Source: Phoronis australis
Lineage: Eukaryota > Phoronida > Phoronidae
Reading direction: 5' to 3'
Assembly: GCA_002633005.1 (NCBI GenBank)
Contig: NMRA01000270.1
Location: 270,345 to 334,344, forward strand
Length of the DNA stretch: 64,000 nt
Position numbers and translations under genes: made by a program. Below the pieces are notes generated by a model that made no database searches, was not told where the DNA came from, and saw only the letters and a list, made by a program, of their open reading frames with translations. Of the stretch, positions 1 through 39,850 are shown in pieces (position 1 is the first letter of the stretch; every line of letters begins with the position of its first letter).

Positions 1-2745
1 TACTTTTATTTGGCCCTCTTTGGAATCGTCTCTCCTCACCTGAGCCGATTTTTTCTAAAACTGACAAGTAGGCAGGTAAGCTGTTTTGTTTCACGAGGTG
101 CAAGTGTCCAGTTAGTTGCACAGGTATTAACGACATCAGTGTACGTTTTGCAGATTGCTATATCATGTACCTGTATCCAATTCTCGTTGTCGGCCAATCG
201 TTTTTGTTAGATTTCAAACAAAAATTTTGAGTGGTGCACAAAATACACATCTGTCGCTGGAAAGAGAAACAATTGTTTAGGTTTTACCGACGTTAAATAT
301 GTGGAGCGTAAGACCAGCTATGTCTTCGAATAACGTCTTATTCGTCTTACAAAATGACGAAGGTCCATGGAGTGTGAATAATGTGAATCTCATGATTACT
401 ATTTTCTGCGTCTTTTGTTAGAAAATAGTGGTGGTGATGGTGGTGGTGGTAGTGGTGGTGCTTCTTCTTTTACGTTTGTTTATTCGATGATGTCATGTGC
501 ATTGTTTAACAATATCAACGTGACGTGTTATAATGCGACGTCGTTGTTGCTCTCCAGTTTAGAATTTTCATACACCCGTGCCCATTTTTGCTGTATGGTA
601 ATTCACTTTCCTCAGTGGCATTGTTGACAGTCTTTTACTGGGCGTTATCCGCAGATCACAAATAAAGTTCACTATCGAACACCCATGTTTACTAATAATT
701 TGTTTCATCAACGCCTGCCTGTTGTTCCGGTCACCTCGCCGTGAACAAGTGTTCACCAGAATCAATGAACAGCGGGAAGAGATGTGTGCTTTCACGACGC
801 TTCCAGCAATCCATTCTCTATTCGCGATCTCCATTCATTGTTTTCACTGTTTGTTTTTACTGCTTACTGGAGTGTACACCTATGGACCACAACAGGAAAG
901 TAAACAGAGTCTTGTTCAGTGTGTTTGAGGTCGTCATCTCTGACTAGACACTCGATGGAAGCTGGGCTTTGTTAGGTTCTTTACTGCTGGAGTGGATGAC
1001 TTTCAGTAAGGGGGAGTCTTGGCTGGCCTGATATTGATATTGCCATGCATGCTAAACTCAGGTTGACGGGAACTGCAGGAAGACGAGTACCACTAATACA
1101 AGGTAAATGTCATTAAAATGACGTGTGACGACGGTGAAATGTGAAGTTGTACAGGAAATGTTCGCATAAGTATCGACGCAGAAGGGCTTACATTTGGAAC
1201 GTAATGTTCGGAACTCAGTCCGCCATGGTTGAAGCAGGACACAACTGTAATTTCTCGCCAAGGCTTTGTAGGGTTTTCCAAATGGGCACGTGACTGTCAA
1301 CGAGAAGTAAAAACAATTAGACTTCGTTTTTGCAGTCATCAGGTCACGTGTCAGCTATGATCTCGTCTGGGTGACTGACATCCCCGGGCGCAGATATATA
1401 TACCCACGTACACTGGGGATCTTCGTGAAATTTTGTATCCTGTTCCAAATGATGACAAATCTATTGGTCAGTGCCAAAATTGTTCCTACCTGTTTGTTGT
1501 CGCTGTTAAACTGTCATCGATGTGCCTTTCGTGTTGGTGATGTTTTGCTACATGTCTATAGAATGAGTTCAAAGAATCAACATAAATCCTTTATAACAAA
1601 GAGAAATACACCACTTCCCTAGTTTTTTTTCTACCCTACGATCTTATGCTGGCTGATATTTACCCAGGCCCAAAACTGAAAATAAACGGATCAGCTGATT
1701 ACTGATGCTGTTGGTTCGTGTTTGAAATGAACGCGTGTAATTTGATTTTCTATTCACCACGTGATAAGTGACCCTTTGTGCAACTTTTAAGTTTAAAAAA
1801 AAAATGCATTTTATCAGCATTCTATTTCTACAACAAATGCATCCATACCATCAATTACTCAAGAAACACTTGTTTATTGGTTTTGTCCAACCCTAAAATT
1901 GCGGGTTCTGTAACGATGCGTGTACGCATTTCCTGGGTCTTAAGTTTTCAGCTCATTCCGGCGACAATAATTCAAGATTGTATATTAAGCATTAAACCCT
2001 AATTAAAAGCGCTTGGGTAGTATGAATTCAGCATTGACAACTAAACAACAATTGCGAACAGCGTTTTGGATATCTGTGTTTAAAAGCATGCTATCTGAGA
2101 GTTTCAGTGTTTTATTGTTGCGATTGGTATCTACTGGTCATATTCTTTCAGGGAGTATGTTTTCTGGGCAACTACAATTTAATAAAATTATCTCCCAACT
2201 CTCAGTGTTTAATTATTTCTTTCGGCGGTGCATGTTTCCATGGTGACAGAAAATCTATATCTCAGCAGGGGACCTGTTATGTTGTGTCCATGTATCACAT
2301 ATCATTAAACTGTTTATCTCACCAAATTACATTAGCTTGTATTCCGGAAGATTGTTTTCATCATCGGTAGTTCTTTCATAAAACATGTCTGTACTTTCTT
2401 TTACTGCTGTTCGTTGCTTGATTTGAGACGTTGGCAACTGGTTGAAAATAACGGTGAATTTACGAAAAATGTTGAAGCAAGGGAGATAATACTGATTTTT
2501 TGTGACTTGGGTACTTTTAGTGATTTCAGGTAATGCTAACAGTTTCCAACGACAGGGGCGTGAAAAGAAAATATTGTCCACGCTTAATACGAAAAAAATC
2601 ATTCGTGGCAATTCTAAATTGTTCTTGTCTTGTAACTAATAGCAATGGAATGCAACGTGACAAAGAAATTGGCTTTTTCAGCCACTCAATTGCCCGGCTG
2701 ACGTGCAACAGTTACCTACTAATTGTATCTTCTTTGTAATTTCAG
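1..2745. other. Non-coding region upstream of the GPCR
   Basis: I recognise no protein-coding exon here. Short open frames have no family resemblance. The only structured feature is a GGT-rich microsatellite near 428-460. A good 3' splice site on the + strand (pyrimidine tract then CAG at 2743-2745) suggests that a 5' untranslated exon of the downstream receptor lies somewhere in this stretch, but I could not place it. Confidence 0.5.
428..460. repeat. GGT trinucleotide microsatellite
   Basis: Imperfect run of GGT units with GAT and AGT interruptions. It is a simple repeat with no visible coding context. Confidence 0.85.
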
Positions 2746-2819
2746 AGTTGAATAGTGCAGCACTCGGCGATCTCGGTTGGCTTAAACGAAAGGGATGCTG
2801 ACTTATAATTGTAGTTCAC
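2746..2819 (+). other. 5' untranslated part of the GPCR exon
   Basis: Follows a 3' splice site (TTTGTAATTTCAG) and leads to the receptor ATG at 2820. Inferred from the splice signal only. Confidence 0.4.
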
Positions 2820-4070
2820 ATGATCACACTCGGCGGTGCGACGTCTGCGGTCATTAATTATGTTCAACTACCGCACACGGAACGATGCTGGGGATATTGT
2901 TTGTGGCGTAGTTGTCTGTGTCGCACTTGGAATGACGGAAGCATTGGCAACTCTACAATTCCGATGTATCCCTTGAACTGCACGGCGTACCACGTGTGTA
3001 CAAACAGTACGGAGACGGCCCATCTTCCACTGGTGGCCTCAATCATTTTGACGTTATTAATGGTGCTTATAATAGCTGTCAGCATATTCGGGAATCTCGT
3101 CGTGTGCGTGATAGTGTATCGCAAGGCAGCCATGCGTTCAGCTATTAACTTGTTATTGGCGAATATGGCGTTATCTAACATTGTCTTGGCCTGTGTATGT
3201 ATGTCGTTTGCAGTGGCAACGCTTCACCTGGATTTCACCATAGGAGTCACTGCGTGTAAAACGGTGATTTACGCACACCATCTATTAATATGTGCGTCCG
3301 TCCTTACTCTGCTCACTATCAGTGTAGATCGGTATCTCATCATTGTCTGTAGGAAAGACAAGTTAACTCCTCAGAGAGCAAGCATTTTAATAATCGGTGT
3401 CTGGTGCTTGGCAGCGACATTCGCACTGCCACCTACCGTGGGATGGGGATATTATTATGTTGCTCTTCCCCATGACCAATGCATGGCGACCAAGTCAACA
3501 CTCCTCGACAACGTGTTATACTTGTTTATGTTTTCTATAGTCGTTTATTTTCTGCCCATGTTGATTATGGCCTATTCATTTCTAAGCATCATCAATACGG
3601 TGAGGAAGAACTCGTTACGTGTTCAGTGTCTACCTGTCAATGATGTGATTATGCAGTGCAATTATAAACCCAGTCTCGTCAGCATCATCTCGCTTCCGCA
3701 CACTCGGGTTAATGTTGACATGAGTTTCAAAACGCGGGCTTTCAAAACCATCTTCATGTTATTCATCACGTTTCTCGTGTGTTGGGCGCCATATTCCGTC
3801 CATTCATTGATTTATAACTTCATACAGTCGGACCCGAATGTTGGCATCGTATTATTATGGATTGCGTATACCAACTGTGCCTTGAATCCTATTATCTATT
3901 TTTGGAGAATTAAAAAGTTCCGCGAAGCATGTCGACAGATTCCGCCTAAACTGTTTAAACTGCTTCCGAATGTTCCCGAAAAGACCCGACGAAGAATTAA
4001 ACCAAGCACAATGTACGAGATCTCTTCAGACCCGGTAGACTCTGGAGACAACCAGACATCAAAGGTGTGA
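2820..4070 (+). CDS. GPR45/GPR63-like: Class A GPCR, GPR45/GPR63 (PSP24) type
   Basis: Seven-transmembrane rhodopsin-family receptor of 416 residues in one exon. Visible landmarks are GN at 91-92 in TM1, Cys147 and Cys221 for the TM3-ECL2 disulfide, DRY at 170-172 followed by LIIV, CWAP at 321-324 in TM6 and NPIIY at 356-360 in TM7. The post-TM7 stretch (WRIKKFREAC, then LPNVPEKTRRRIKPS) closely follows the C-termini of vertebrate GPR45 and GPR63, as does FKTRAF before TM6. This tail is the main reason for the assignment. The N-terminus has N-glycosylation sequons at Asn44, Asn53 and Asn62. The usual TM2 Asp2.50 is Asn120 here. The start is the first in-frame ATG after a 3' splice site ending at 2745, so an upstream non-coding exon is likely. 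The ligand is unknown; vertebrate relatives are treated as orphan or lipid-responsive. Family confidence is high; exact orthology is inferred. Confidence 0.9.
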   Translation: MITLGGATSAVINYVQLPHTERCWGYCLWRSCLCRTWNDGSIGNSTIPMYPLNCTAYHVCTNSTETAHLPLVASIILTLLMVLIIAVSIFGNLVVCVIVYRKAAMRSAINLLLANMALSNIVLACVCMSFAVATLHLDFTIGVTACKTVIYAHHLLICASVLTLLTISVDRYLIIVCRKDKLTPQRASILIIGVWCLAATFALPPTVGWGYYYVALPHDQCMATKSTLLDNVLYLFMFSIVVYFLPMLIMAYSFLSIINTVRKNSLRVQCLPVNDVIMQCNYKPSLVSIISLPHTRVNVDMSFKTRAFKTIFMLFITFLVCWAPYSVHSLIYNFIQSDPNVGIVLLWIAYTNCALNPIIYFWRIKKFREACRQIPPKLFKLLPNVPEKTRRRIKPSTMYEISSDPVDSGDNQTSKV

Positions 4071-7000
4071 AGACCATTTAGCAAGAAAGTTACCGTAATC
4101 TATCATGTGAGCGATGGCTGTTTTCATTGGATTTTTATATTTGTAATTTCAATTTTTGAACTATTCTTGCTGGCGATGGTTATTACATTATGCCTATAGA
4201 AATTGTTGTTTTAAACTTTCGGTGTCAGACTGATTGTACACAAGACAACTTTGTTGCAGGCAACCTAGCCTCGGAAGAACATCTTCAGTTATTGCACTGA
4301 GCATGTCGTCGATGGTGTGATTGACTGGTTCTCTCGTATCTCGACGAGTTGATGAGGCTGCTATTACCGAGGCACGTCTTAGTTCTCGACGTGACTCGAG
4401 AACTCTTTGACATGTGATGTTTAGCGATAAAACACTACGTAGTCGCTGTTTTATAAACATACAACATCCCAAAAAGTTATGAAAAATGTTCTGCAATATA
4501 CACGTCAGAAAATCGTTTTGCTGGGTATTTATGGAGATCATCGTATTCCAAGAGTCACAGATTCTTTTGAAAGGCACGTAAGTTAGGGAAATATACCTCA
4601 GCTGCTGAAAAACGACAAATGTACGATAACGTCACCTACAACCACAAAATGAACATATCTCATTCGTTGTTGAAACTGAATACAATCTCCACAGCGTGCG
4701 TTTTGGTGCTAAATTTTACAAAATTTTGAGCTCCGTTAGGGGAAATCTAGCTGTGATCGACCCTTTTCCCAACACTAGTACGCAATGCAAAACATGCTTT
4801 GAGATTGCTTGAATAAAAACACAATTACACCATAGTAAAACTATTACCTGGTTCTCGAGAACGATATTTAAGTGTTTTTTGGGACATCCTACATTTGGTT
4901 TTGCCTTTTGCGTTATGCTCCAATCATTTAGGAGGTTTGGGTTATAGACAACCCCCGCCGTATTTTCTGAAATAAAACACCCTCAAAGTGAGATTCCTAA
5001 TTACAACAACCCTTTTCTTAAATGTCTCGAAGTGAGAGTGGGTCACCTTTGTTCTGTCCATTTTGGTTCGCCCTTGTTTTGGCAAAATATATTATATGCA
5101 TTGAAGGGACGTTATCTGTTTCACGTCAGAAAACGCATTCTGAGGTTAACGTTTGACTTCGTGAAGTCATTGGCTTTGACCAAAACAAGAAAATCCGTTA
5201 CATTTTTTGTGATTTATTACCCATGCGCGCACCCAGCCTTTAATCTTTAATATATGGGGGGAGGGCTCGAATTGGACCTTTTATCGACAAAAAAGCCAAA
5301 GGACTAAAAAAACGGGGTACCACGTCCAGGGCTCTGAATTGAGCGTTTGCGCCTTTTTAGTGGACTTCTTGTCTTTTTGTAACCGATCGTCAATTCTCGA
5401 TGAATTTACCAGTGAAAGCCTCGGCCATTTCTCGACTTGAATAAGCTCCAACAGTAGATTCTTAGGCTGCTGCCGCGGAGGTTCGGTTGCGCGTTAGCTC
5501 TGGCGTCAAAAAATCACTTTTCACGCTGATAACGTTCCTTTCAGATTTCAAGAAAACGTACGAAAACTACAGTGTAACGGGGTGGGGGTTGTTCTCACTT
5601 ACCGCAGGCGGTACACAGGACATTCCGTTAAGCTGGCGTTACTTTGGGTGGAAACTTGTAATTCAGGGCCGGCCGCCTTCAACTGTAACTTACACGCATT
5701 CTTTGGTTTCTTATTTATAGGCTTGTGCATCCGATCTACGAACATCGGTTGCAATTCCTATATCACATTTTTATGTCAATTAATAAACAGAAATTGTAAG
5801 AAATTAACTTTTCTGCGAATTTTGCCGCATACCGGTTGAAATTTCAAACAGAAAATCTGTGCAACTCTAGCAAGGAGGTAATTTTGCTAAATAAATCTGA
5901 AATAAATGCGTAGGCCCTATTTTCTTAAATTTTGAGACAAGGAGGTTCCTAAGCAGCCAGTTCAGATTAGGCAACGTGTCGCCCCATGCAGTGTGTAGCA
6001 TGGCACTTAATATTTTTACCTTCCCAAGAGCATGACTATCGGCTACACACCCGTCGCTCCGCGCCTTTGTCTACCTCAACAACACCGGTGGGTGACAGAT
6101 TCGCACTCATAAACATAACACCAGGAAGAGATAACACGTACGATCTCACTGACTCACAGACACTGTTCAGTAAGCGCCAAACACGGCGGAGGACCGAATA
6201 AAACATCAATACACATCTACTGTAAACACGGTTCACCGATTCACGAACTCCTGGTCGGATTCACAAACTCCTGGTCCAATTCACAAACACGGCTCATTAA
6301 CCGACCAACAACGTCATGTAAAATAATTCCGGGAAACGTGTTGGACGGTCAGTGAGCTGCGTTCGTTAGTCTGGAACTCAGTTTTTAGCTTCGTAAGCCG
6401 TGTTTTGTGAGTTGTGCTGGAACATGTAACGAAAAACGCGGCTTTGAATGCAGTCTTCCACTTCGGCAGGTTGACTCGGTATCCGTCTGTAACACTAATG
6501 AATTGCTCAATAGTCCTTTTAATTACAGTTAATCAAACTGAAGTCATTTACAAATTCATATTTTTGTAAACGGTTTCGTTCCGACCGCTTTTACCTTATG
6601 GCTCTAAATCGTTTCTAAAAAGTCGCACATGTACAGTAGATAGGCGATTCAAAGGTCGTGTAGGCCAACTTCTGATAGGCTTTTGGACCCCTGCCTACCC
6701 TTCGATCACCGTGTGCAACTTCCTATGCGACTTTTAGCATAATAATTGTCCACATACTGCGATTAGTAGTGCAGGAAAAATCGGTGTAGACAAGACCCGG
6801 TTTTATAAACTTAGGATTGAGGCCTAAATATTTTTTTCACCAAGAAGGCGCAATATTATTTATTGCCAGTGTCTTAACAACTCAATTAATAAGTAGTAAG
6901 TTTTCAGATGATTATGCTCTCGTGCATCACGTATTTTGACGCCACGGCACAGCGCCACCTTATCGCCCCCTGTATAACAATTAAATGCGACCCTCAAGCA

Positions 7001-8110
7001 TCCAAATCGATCTTTCCGAATTAACTCACACCGCCGTGTTAAAATTCTAACTGTAAACATTATTCTTGAACTTATTAAGACACGGCGATATGGATAGGCC
7101 TGTCAGACGGTGTTATAAATTGATTTTTGCCATTCGCTGCAACATGCCACATGGCTAATTTCCAGGGGATGGTTAGCCGCGTAATAACCCAGCTAATTAA
7201 AATCAAAACCAAACAAATTCCAAAGGAACAACATCAACGTAAGCTCTAAAAACGGCATGCCTATAGCATACTTCTATAGTCTTGCCTATACCTCCCCAAA
7301 TCCGTTAATGATATCTTCGTAGCTGGAATAGATCAACTTTAGATATCAAGTTTTAAAAACTACGCATTGTGTTGTTTTTACTGTAAAATTATTTTCTTCT
7401 CACGGCGTTAAAAGTGTTAATTTAATGCTGTGCAATTATTTTTTTTTCAAAAAATTCATCTTTCTTGACCACAATCCATTTCGGCAGTATACCATTTTTT
7501 CGCTGTAAACCAAAAAAACAAAGCACCCATGTCGTTATTTACGCGTTCCACGCACAACATTCATCATAAATGTCCACACGGCTGTAGAAAAAACGATGTC
7601 TAGACAAGATGCACTTTCTGCGCTTTGACAACATGGTTCTGTGCGAGTTTCGAATTCTCAAAGCGTTAGCATCGGTGACAAATCACTATTCTATTCAAAG
7701 CATTGTTAGTATTGATTTTATTCCATTATTATTACCATGGTAACAGAGACGCACACGTACGGCTGATTAGACTTACGGGAGTGATCGTTCGCTGACCTGG
7801 CGATGAAATCACTCCTGCGAACTCTACACGACAGTTTACTCACCTGCTCCACAACAAGTTCAAATAGCACCATCCTGGTCGCGGTACGATAAGAAAATAA
7901 TTCACTGATAGACACTTCTATAAATTTCAAGAGCCTGACACAGAAGTCTGCCACAAGCGTTAGTTTCATGCTTAAGAAACGATCTAGGAGTATATTAAAC
8001 CTTGGTATTGAGTCATCCAGCACCTATGGTGGACCACCTGCTATTTTGTGGGAGAAAATCCTAGGATAACACAAGCGGAAACCCTTTTGATGTATGTGAT
8101 TTTAGACACC
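4071..8110. other. GPCR 3' region and gene-poor spacer
   Basis: No coding exon recognised on either strand. AATAAA at 4812-4817 is a candidate poly(A) signal for the receptor. A short tandem repeat lies at 6236-6290. The rest is AT-rich unique sequence in which I see nothing further. Confidence 0.5.
6236..6290. repeat. About 20-bp tandem repeat, three copies
   Basis: Three imperfect units of the type GATTCACAAACTCCTGGTC. Small minisatellite in non-coding DNA. Confidence 0.75.
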
Positions 8111-8116
8111 TTTATT
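8111..8116 (-). terminator. Candidate poly(A) signal of the BRWD gene
   Basis: TTTATT on the + strand reads AATAAA on the gene strand, about 1.3 kb past the BRWD stop codon. A long 3' UTR is common for this family, but other sites are possible. Confidence 0.25.
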
Positions 8117-8689
8117 TCCACTGAAGACTTAAAATTGAAGGAAAACAAAATCACTGATTCATTAATACAAAATTTATATTCAACAATTTTTAGCAACAAT
8201 AATTTGTTAGTTAATAGTTATAACAATTCTCATGAAATGCAAGAATGACACAACATGTACGATGATTGACAGGTGGGTGAGATCATTTCAGGATGACAGA
8301 CAACTTTCAACAGAAACACACCAGAAATCATAGAACAGTACAATAGAAGAAAATGACCACATAGACATTTGACCACACCCTTGTACATAAAAAACATATG
8401 ATTTGTGAACACACGACGGCAATGCAATACTTGAAAAAGTTCATAAAAGAAATATCCTTCATTTGTGTTAAGCTTACAAGAAATTAAAAATCTTTAGCTA
8501 TGTTGTTCAAATCAGCCCAAGTTATGGAGATCATCATGTGACCCAGCTTCATCCAATCCCATCTCAGCTTTCTCTACTTCTTAGAGAAGTTAACCAGGCA
8601 GACATTTACAATCCTAACCAAATACTCATCTATATTTGAGTTAGGTTGGTTTCCATTGAGGTCTCTATAAAAGAGTGTATCTAAAAATA

Positions 8690-8990
8690 ATTGCAGGTCC
8701 TCTGGTACATGTTGTACCAGACGTACGCACGACGCTCAGGTGTGCTCGTTGCATTGATCACTAGGGAACCATTTTTAGGCTTTATTAATATATAGATAAA
8801 ACTGAGCCGAGGAGCTAGACACCCAACTCGAGGGTCTAGCAGTGTACCCCAGTGGGACTCGAACTCACTGCATTGAGTACAGGAAGCAGAAAACCATCCT
8901 ACTAGGGCCAAACTGCCTCCTCCACAGTGTGTGTATGAGCAGAGACCCATCCTAATAGGCCAAACTGCCTCCTCCACAGTGTGTGTATGA
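8690..8990 (-). mobile_element. tRNA-derived SINE (copy 1)
   Basis: On the minus strand there is a tRNA-like head with an A-box-like TGGCCCTAGTAGG and a B-box GAGTTCGAGTCCC about 50 bp on. A body follows that ends near the inverted motif CTGGTACATGTTGTACCAG. A related copy at 33363-33735 shares the B-box, the body and the tail motif. The head is tandemly duplicated: a block with GGCCAAACTGCCTCC and CACAGTGTGTGTATGAG occurs twice between about 8907 and 8990. Confidence 0.75.
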
Positions 8991-9425
8991 GGACATCAAC
9001 TATTGTAACAAATAATTCTTCCTGAGTATTCCCGTGACAGCTCAAAGCTGTGCTCAGTGCAAACTGAAACAGACTCAGCATACAGTAAAATTCTCCAATT
9101 AGGGAAAGTGAAAAATTAATTATTTTTCTCAAGGTCGGAGGTCGTCCAAAAATCCAGAAATAGGCAATATTGGCCATCCCAAATTTAAGAATCACTGAAG
9201 ACGGCTAAATTACCCACCCTGTAGATTGAAAACACCTAGTCCGAAATTAGAGAAATATGGTGAATGCAAAAAACGTCTTTGTCCCAAATTCCAGAATCAA
9301 GAAATTTAAAATTTGCGAAACCTTTCATGTTTAAATTTTAGAGCCTGTCTCAAATTGGAGAACTTTAACATAAAACGAAAAAGCATCACTCAACACAGGG
9401 AAGACAAAGTGCACTCTGCTGGTCA

Positions 9426-37510
<28,085 letters not shown>

Positions 37511-38010
37511 ATCTCATGTCCGATGTTTAGCCAAAAACAAACTCTATTTCTAGTGGAATCTGTCGAATTTGCGTAATATTCAAAGCGTATCGGCTATCTG
37601 TTATTCGCCGTAATCGACATTAGAATGATTCACGTAGTGCAATTGCGCAGGGTAGGCATACAAAAGTAGTTCGTAGTAAATTACGAATATAAATGTCAAA
37701 TGTCTGTGTATTAGTCACTGGTTTGTGTCAGAAGCTTTACTGATTAAATTTTATATATTTTTTTTACTGCTTAAACTCAATAAAATCATTTTTGATTGTT
37801 CTACATATTTGACAACAGCGAAAGAATATATTTATAGTTCACTTGACGTGACGTCAGCAAGGTGGTTTCCGAAACTCCATGGTAGATAAACGTGGCCAAG
37901 GTCTGCCAGTAGAATATTTCAGTTTTATTGCGTGTTTTTAATTCGTAGTTATGTGAGCAGGTAGTGTGAAACATCGATCACTCCATTGCGTTGATAAAGG
38001 CAATAAAAAG
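37511..38010. promoter_or_regulatory. Divergent BRWD-DHDDS promoter region with CRE
   Basis: Lies between the BRWD start codon (-) and a probable 5' exon of DHDDS (+). It contains TGACGTG (37844-37850) overlapping the full palindrome TGACGTCA (37849-37856), the consensus CRE/ATF site. On the + strand a strong donor follows (AAAAAG then GTAAGTAAGG at 38011), fitting a first untranslated exon ending at 38010. Promoter activity and start sites are inferred. Confidence 0.5.
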
Positions 38011-39183
38011 GTAAGTAAGGGACGATTTGAAGATGTACAAATAAAAGTAAACACTGCCACTGGTAAACCACGTCAGTCGTCACCTGATGAAGTTCAGTTC
38101 ACTTTCACAGTTTGGCCCACTGACCAGCTGACGACAGATGACGAAACGTCGGGAACGTAAGTAGCTCATTAGTGAACGAAGTTCTTGCATCTGAATACAA
38201 TTGCCACAAGTGAGATGACAGTCTCGGAAAGTAACCGATCATGCAATTTCTGTTATTTGGGTGTTTGTCGAGCTGTTTAAAGAAGAAGCCAGGCGATGCA
38301 GTTGCAATGGCAAAAAGGCGTCACTGCCACTTGCTAGAATTGTGCAGTGTTGCATATCTTGTAAAACACAAAGCTGTAAAGGTTATTGTTTACAATATGA
38401 CTCCATTAACGCACACACTTGATATTAATATTTTCTGAATCCTTTCTCCATGGTAATCGTGGTGATTTCAAAAATGTATTACTCGATTTGGCGGTTATTT
38501 TGTACTGCGCTCTGGAACGATGTGGGTGATAGGTGAGCGAATTAAAATCTGACTAAATTATTCCTTCCTTGCTTAAAATAAATTTGTTGCCGGTGCTAAA
38601 AATTGCCTTTATTCCATTTTTCTGTTGCTAAATTTGTGGAGCGATCATATTCATTGGCATTGTGCACCATGGAGTAGAACTTTCGAGCATTTTTTTGTTC
38701 CTATTTGTCAGTCGCGTTTTCTTCAGTGTACAGGTCACACCACTTATGGGTTTCACTTTGTTTTAAGTTTTTACTATTTTATTACCAGAAAACAATTTCT
38801 GAGCAACTTTTGCTTTGGTGAAGTTGTCACCATCTCCTGAAAGATGTTTTGAAGTTGACATTTCATTGTTATGAAAACCAGAGTGTTGTAAGAAAATGAT
38901 GTTTATTGGGGTATTTTTTACTTAAATGGCTATGACGGCAAGGTAAGTGTCAGTTGACTCACAGATTTTGCATAGACCCCTGCCATTGTTAAGCAATCAC
39001 AAAGGTAATTTGTATTAAAAATATTGAGGAGAGATCTCTTTTGGAACCAAAGAAACCGTACCTTGAATAGAATGTGTACAGCCGTTTCGTCCATATCTCA
39101 CGGACTTGTTTCACCACCGGGTGCGCCCTCTGATGTTGTAGAATAAAACAATAAAAACAGTCTCAAGAATTCACTAATGTCAG
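38011..39183. other. DHDDS 5' intron region
   Basis: No recognised coding exon. A 3' splice-like TTTCACAG (38102-38109) and a donor-like GGGAAC/GTAAGTAG (38157) bracket about 47 bp that could be an optional untranslated exon. The local GACGAAACGTCGGGAA resembles tails of some retroelements. Confidence 0.35.
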
Positions 39184-39850
39184 GGGGAATCCCGCAACAA
39201 ATCTAAATACACCACAGGTAGATCAAGTCCTGGGTCTTTGTCTATGTACTTGGATCTTAATAGCCTCTCGTATCCTGCGTTTCTACTTATCCGGGTGTAG
39301 ACCCAATATACTGAAGTCCTCATCAGAGATCTGGTGATGTAGGTCTCTGGCATGCTCTTAACCAGCAGTAATAGGTTTAAGGTTGGGGTTACGATGATCC
39401 TTAACCCTGGTCGATAACTGGCGACCCGTCTGTCCGATTTAGTCGTCGCCACACTCATCACATTTGCATTCATAAATCACACACCACCTCTGGAGGGGGG
39501 GGGGGGGGGGNNNNNNNNNNNNNNNNNNNNNNNNNNNNNNNNNNNNNNNNNNNNNNNNNNNNNNNNCACACCACACCTCTGGAGGGGGGGGTGACACATA
39601 TTTCACTGATGGAAGGATGGAACGGATAGTGTTGAACAGTTTGTGAAAGGGTTTGTGAAACGGCTTGATGTTGTGTTTACGGTGGTTGGTCTGAATCTTT
39701 TTGGAAATGCCTGTGACATAGGGAATACACACATAGAAGTTGATGATCGAAGGATCCGGGAGGTCACTCTGTCGTGGTCTTTGTTACATACGTCGAACAT
39801 CCAGTCACGATATCTGTTGGCACGGAATGCTTGTTTTTGGTTTGGTGTTT
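39184..39850 (-). pseudogene. Decayed Penelope-like retroelement (RT end and GIY-YIG)
   Basis: On the minus strand, pieces read YRDWMFDVCN, IPYVTGISKKIQTNHRKHNI, then across a gap VIYECKCDECGDD, IGQTGRQLSTRVKDHR and DLPVVYLDLLR. The order fits the C-terminal reverse transcriptase part and the GIY-YIG endonuclease of Penelope-like elements. Stops and frame changes (one stop sits just before IGQTGR) show that it is dead. The gap at 39511-39566 splits it, and CACACCACCTCTGGAGGGG occurs on both sides of the gap. Confidence 0.7.
39511..39566. other. Assembly gap at a poly-G run
   Basis: Run of N following a long G homopolymer. The same short sequence flanks both sides, so the gap is probably an unresolved homopolymer join and its size is unreliable. 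Confidence 0.98.

Noticed and set aside
4194-4577. 127-residue minus-strand open frame after the GPCR
   Set aside because: No recognisable domain; lies in probable 3' UTR sequence.
37966-38160. 64-residue + strand open frame near the DHDDS 5' exon
   Set aside because: It runs across a strong splice donor (38011) and has no known match. More likely untranslated exon and intron sequence.
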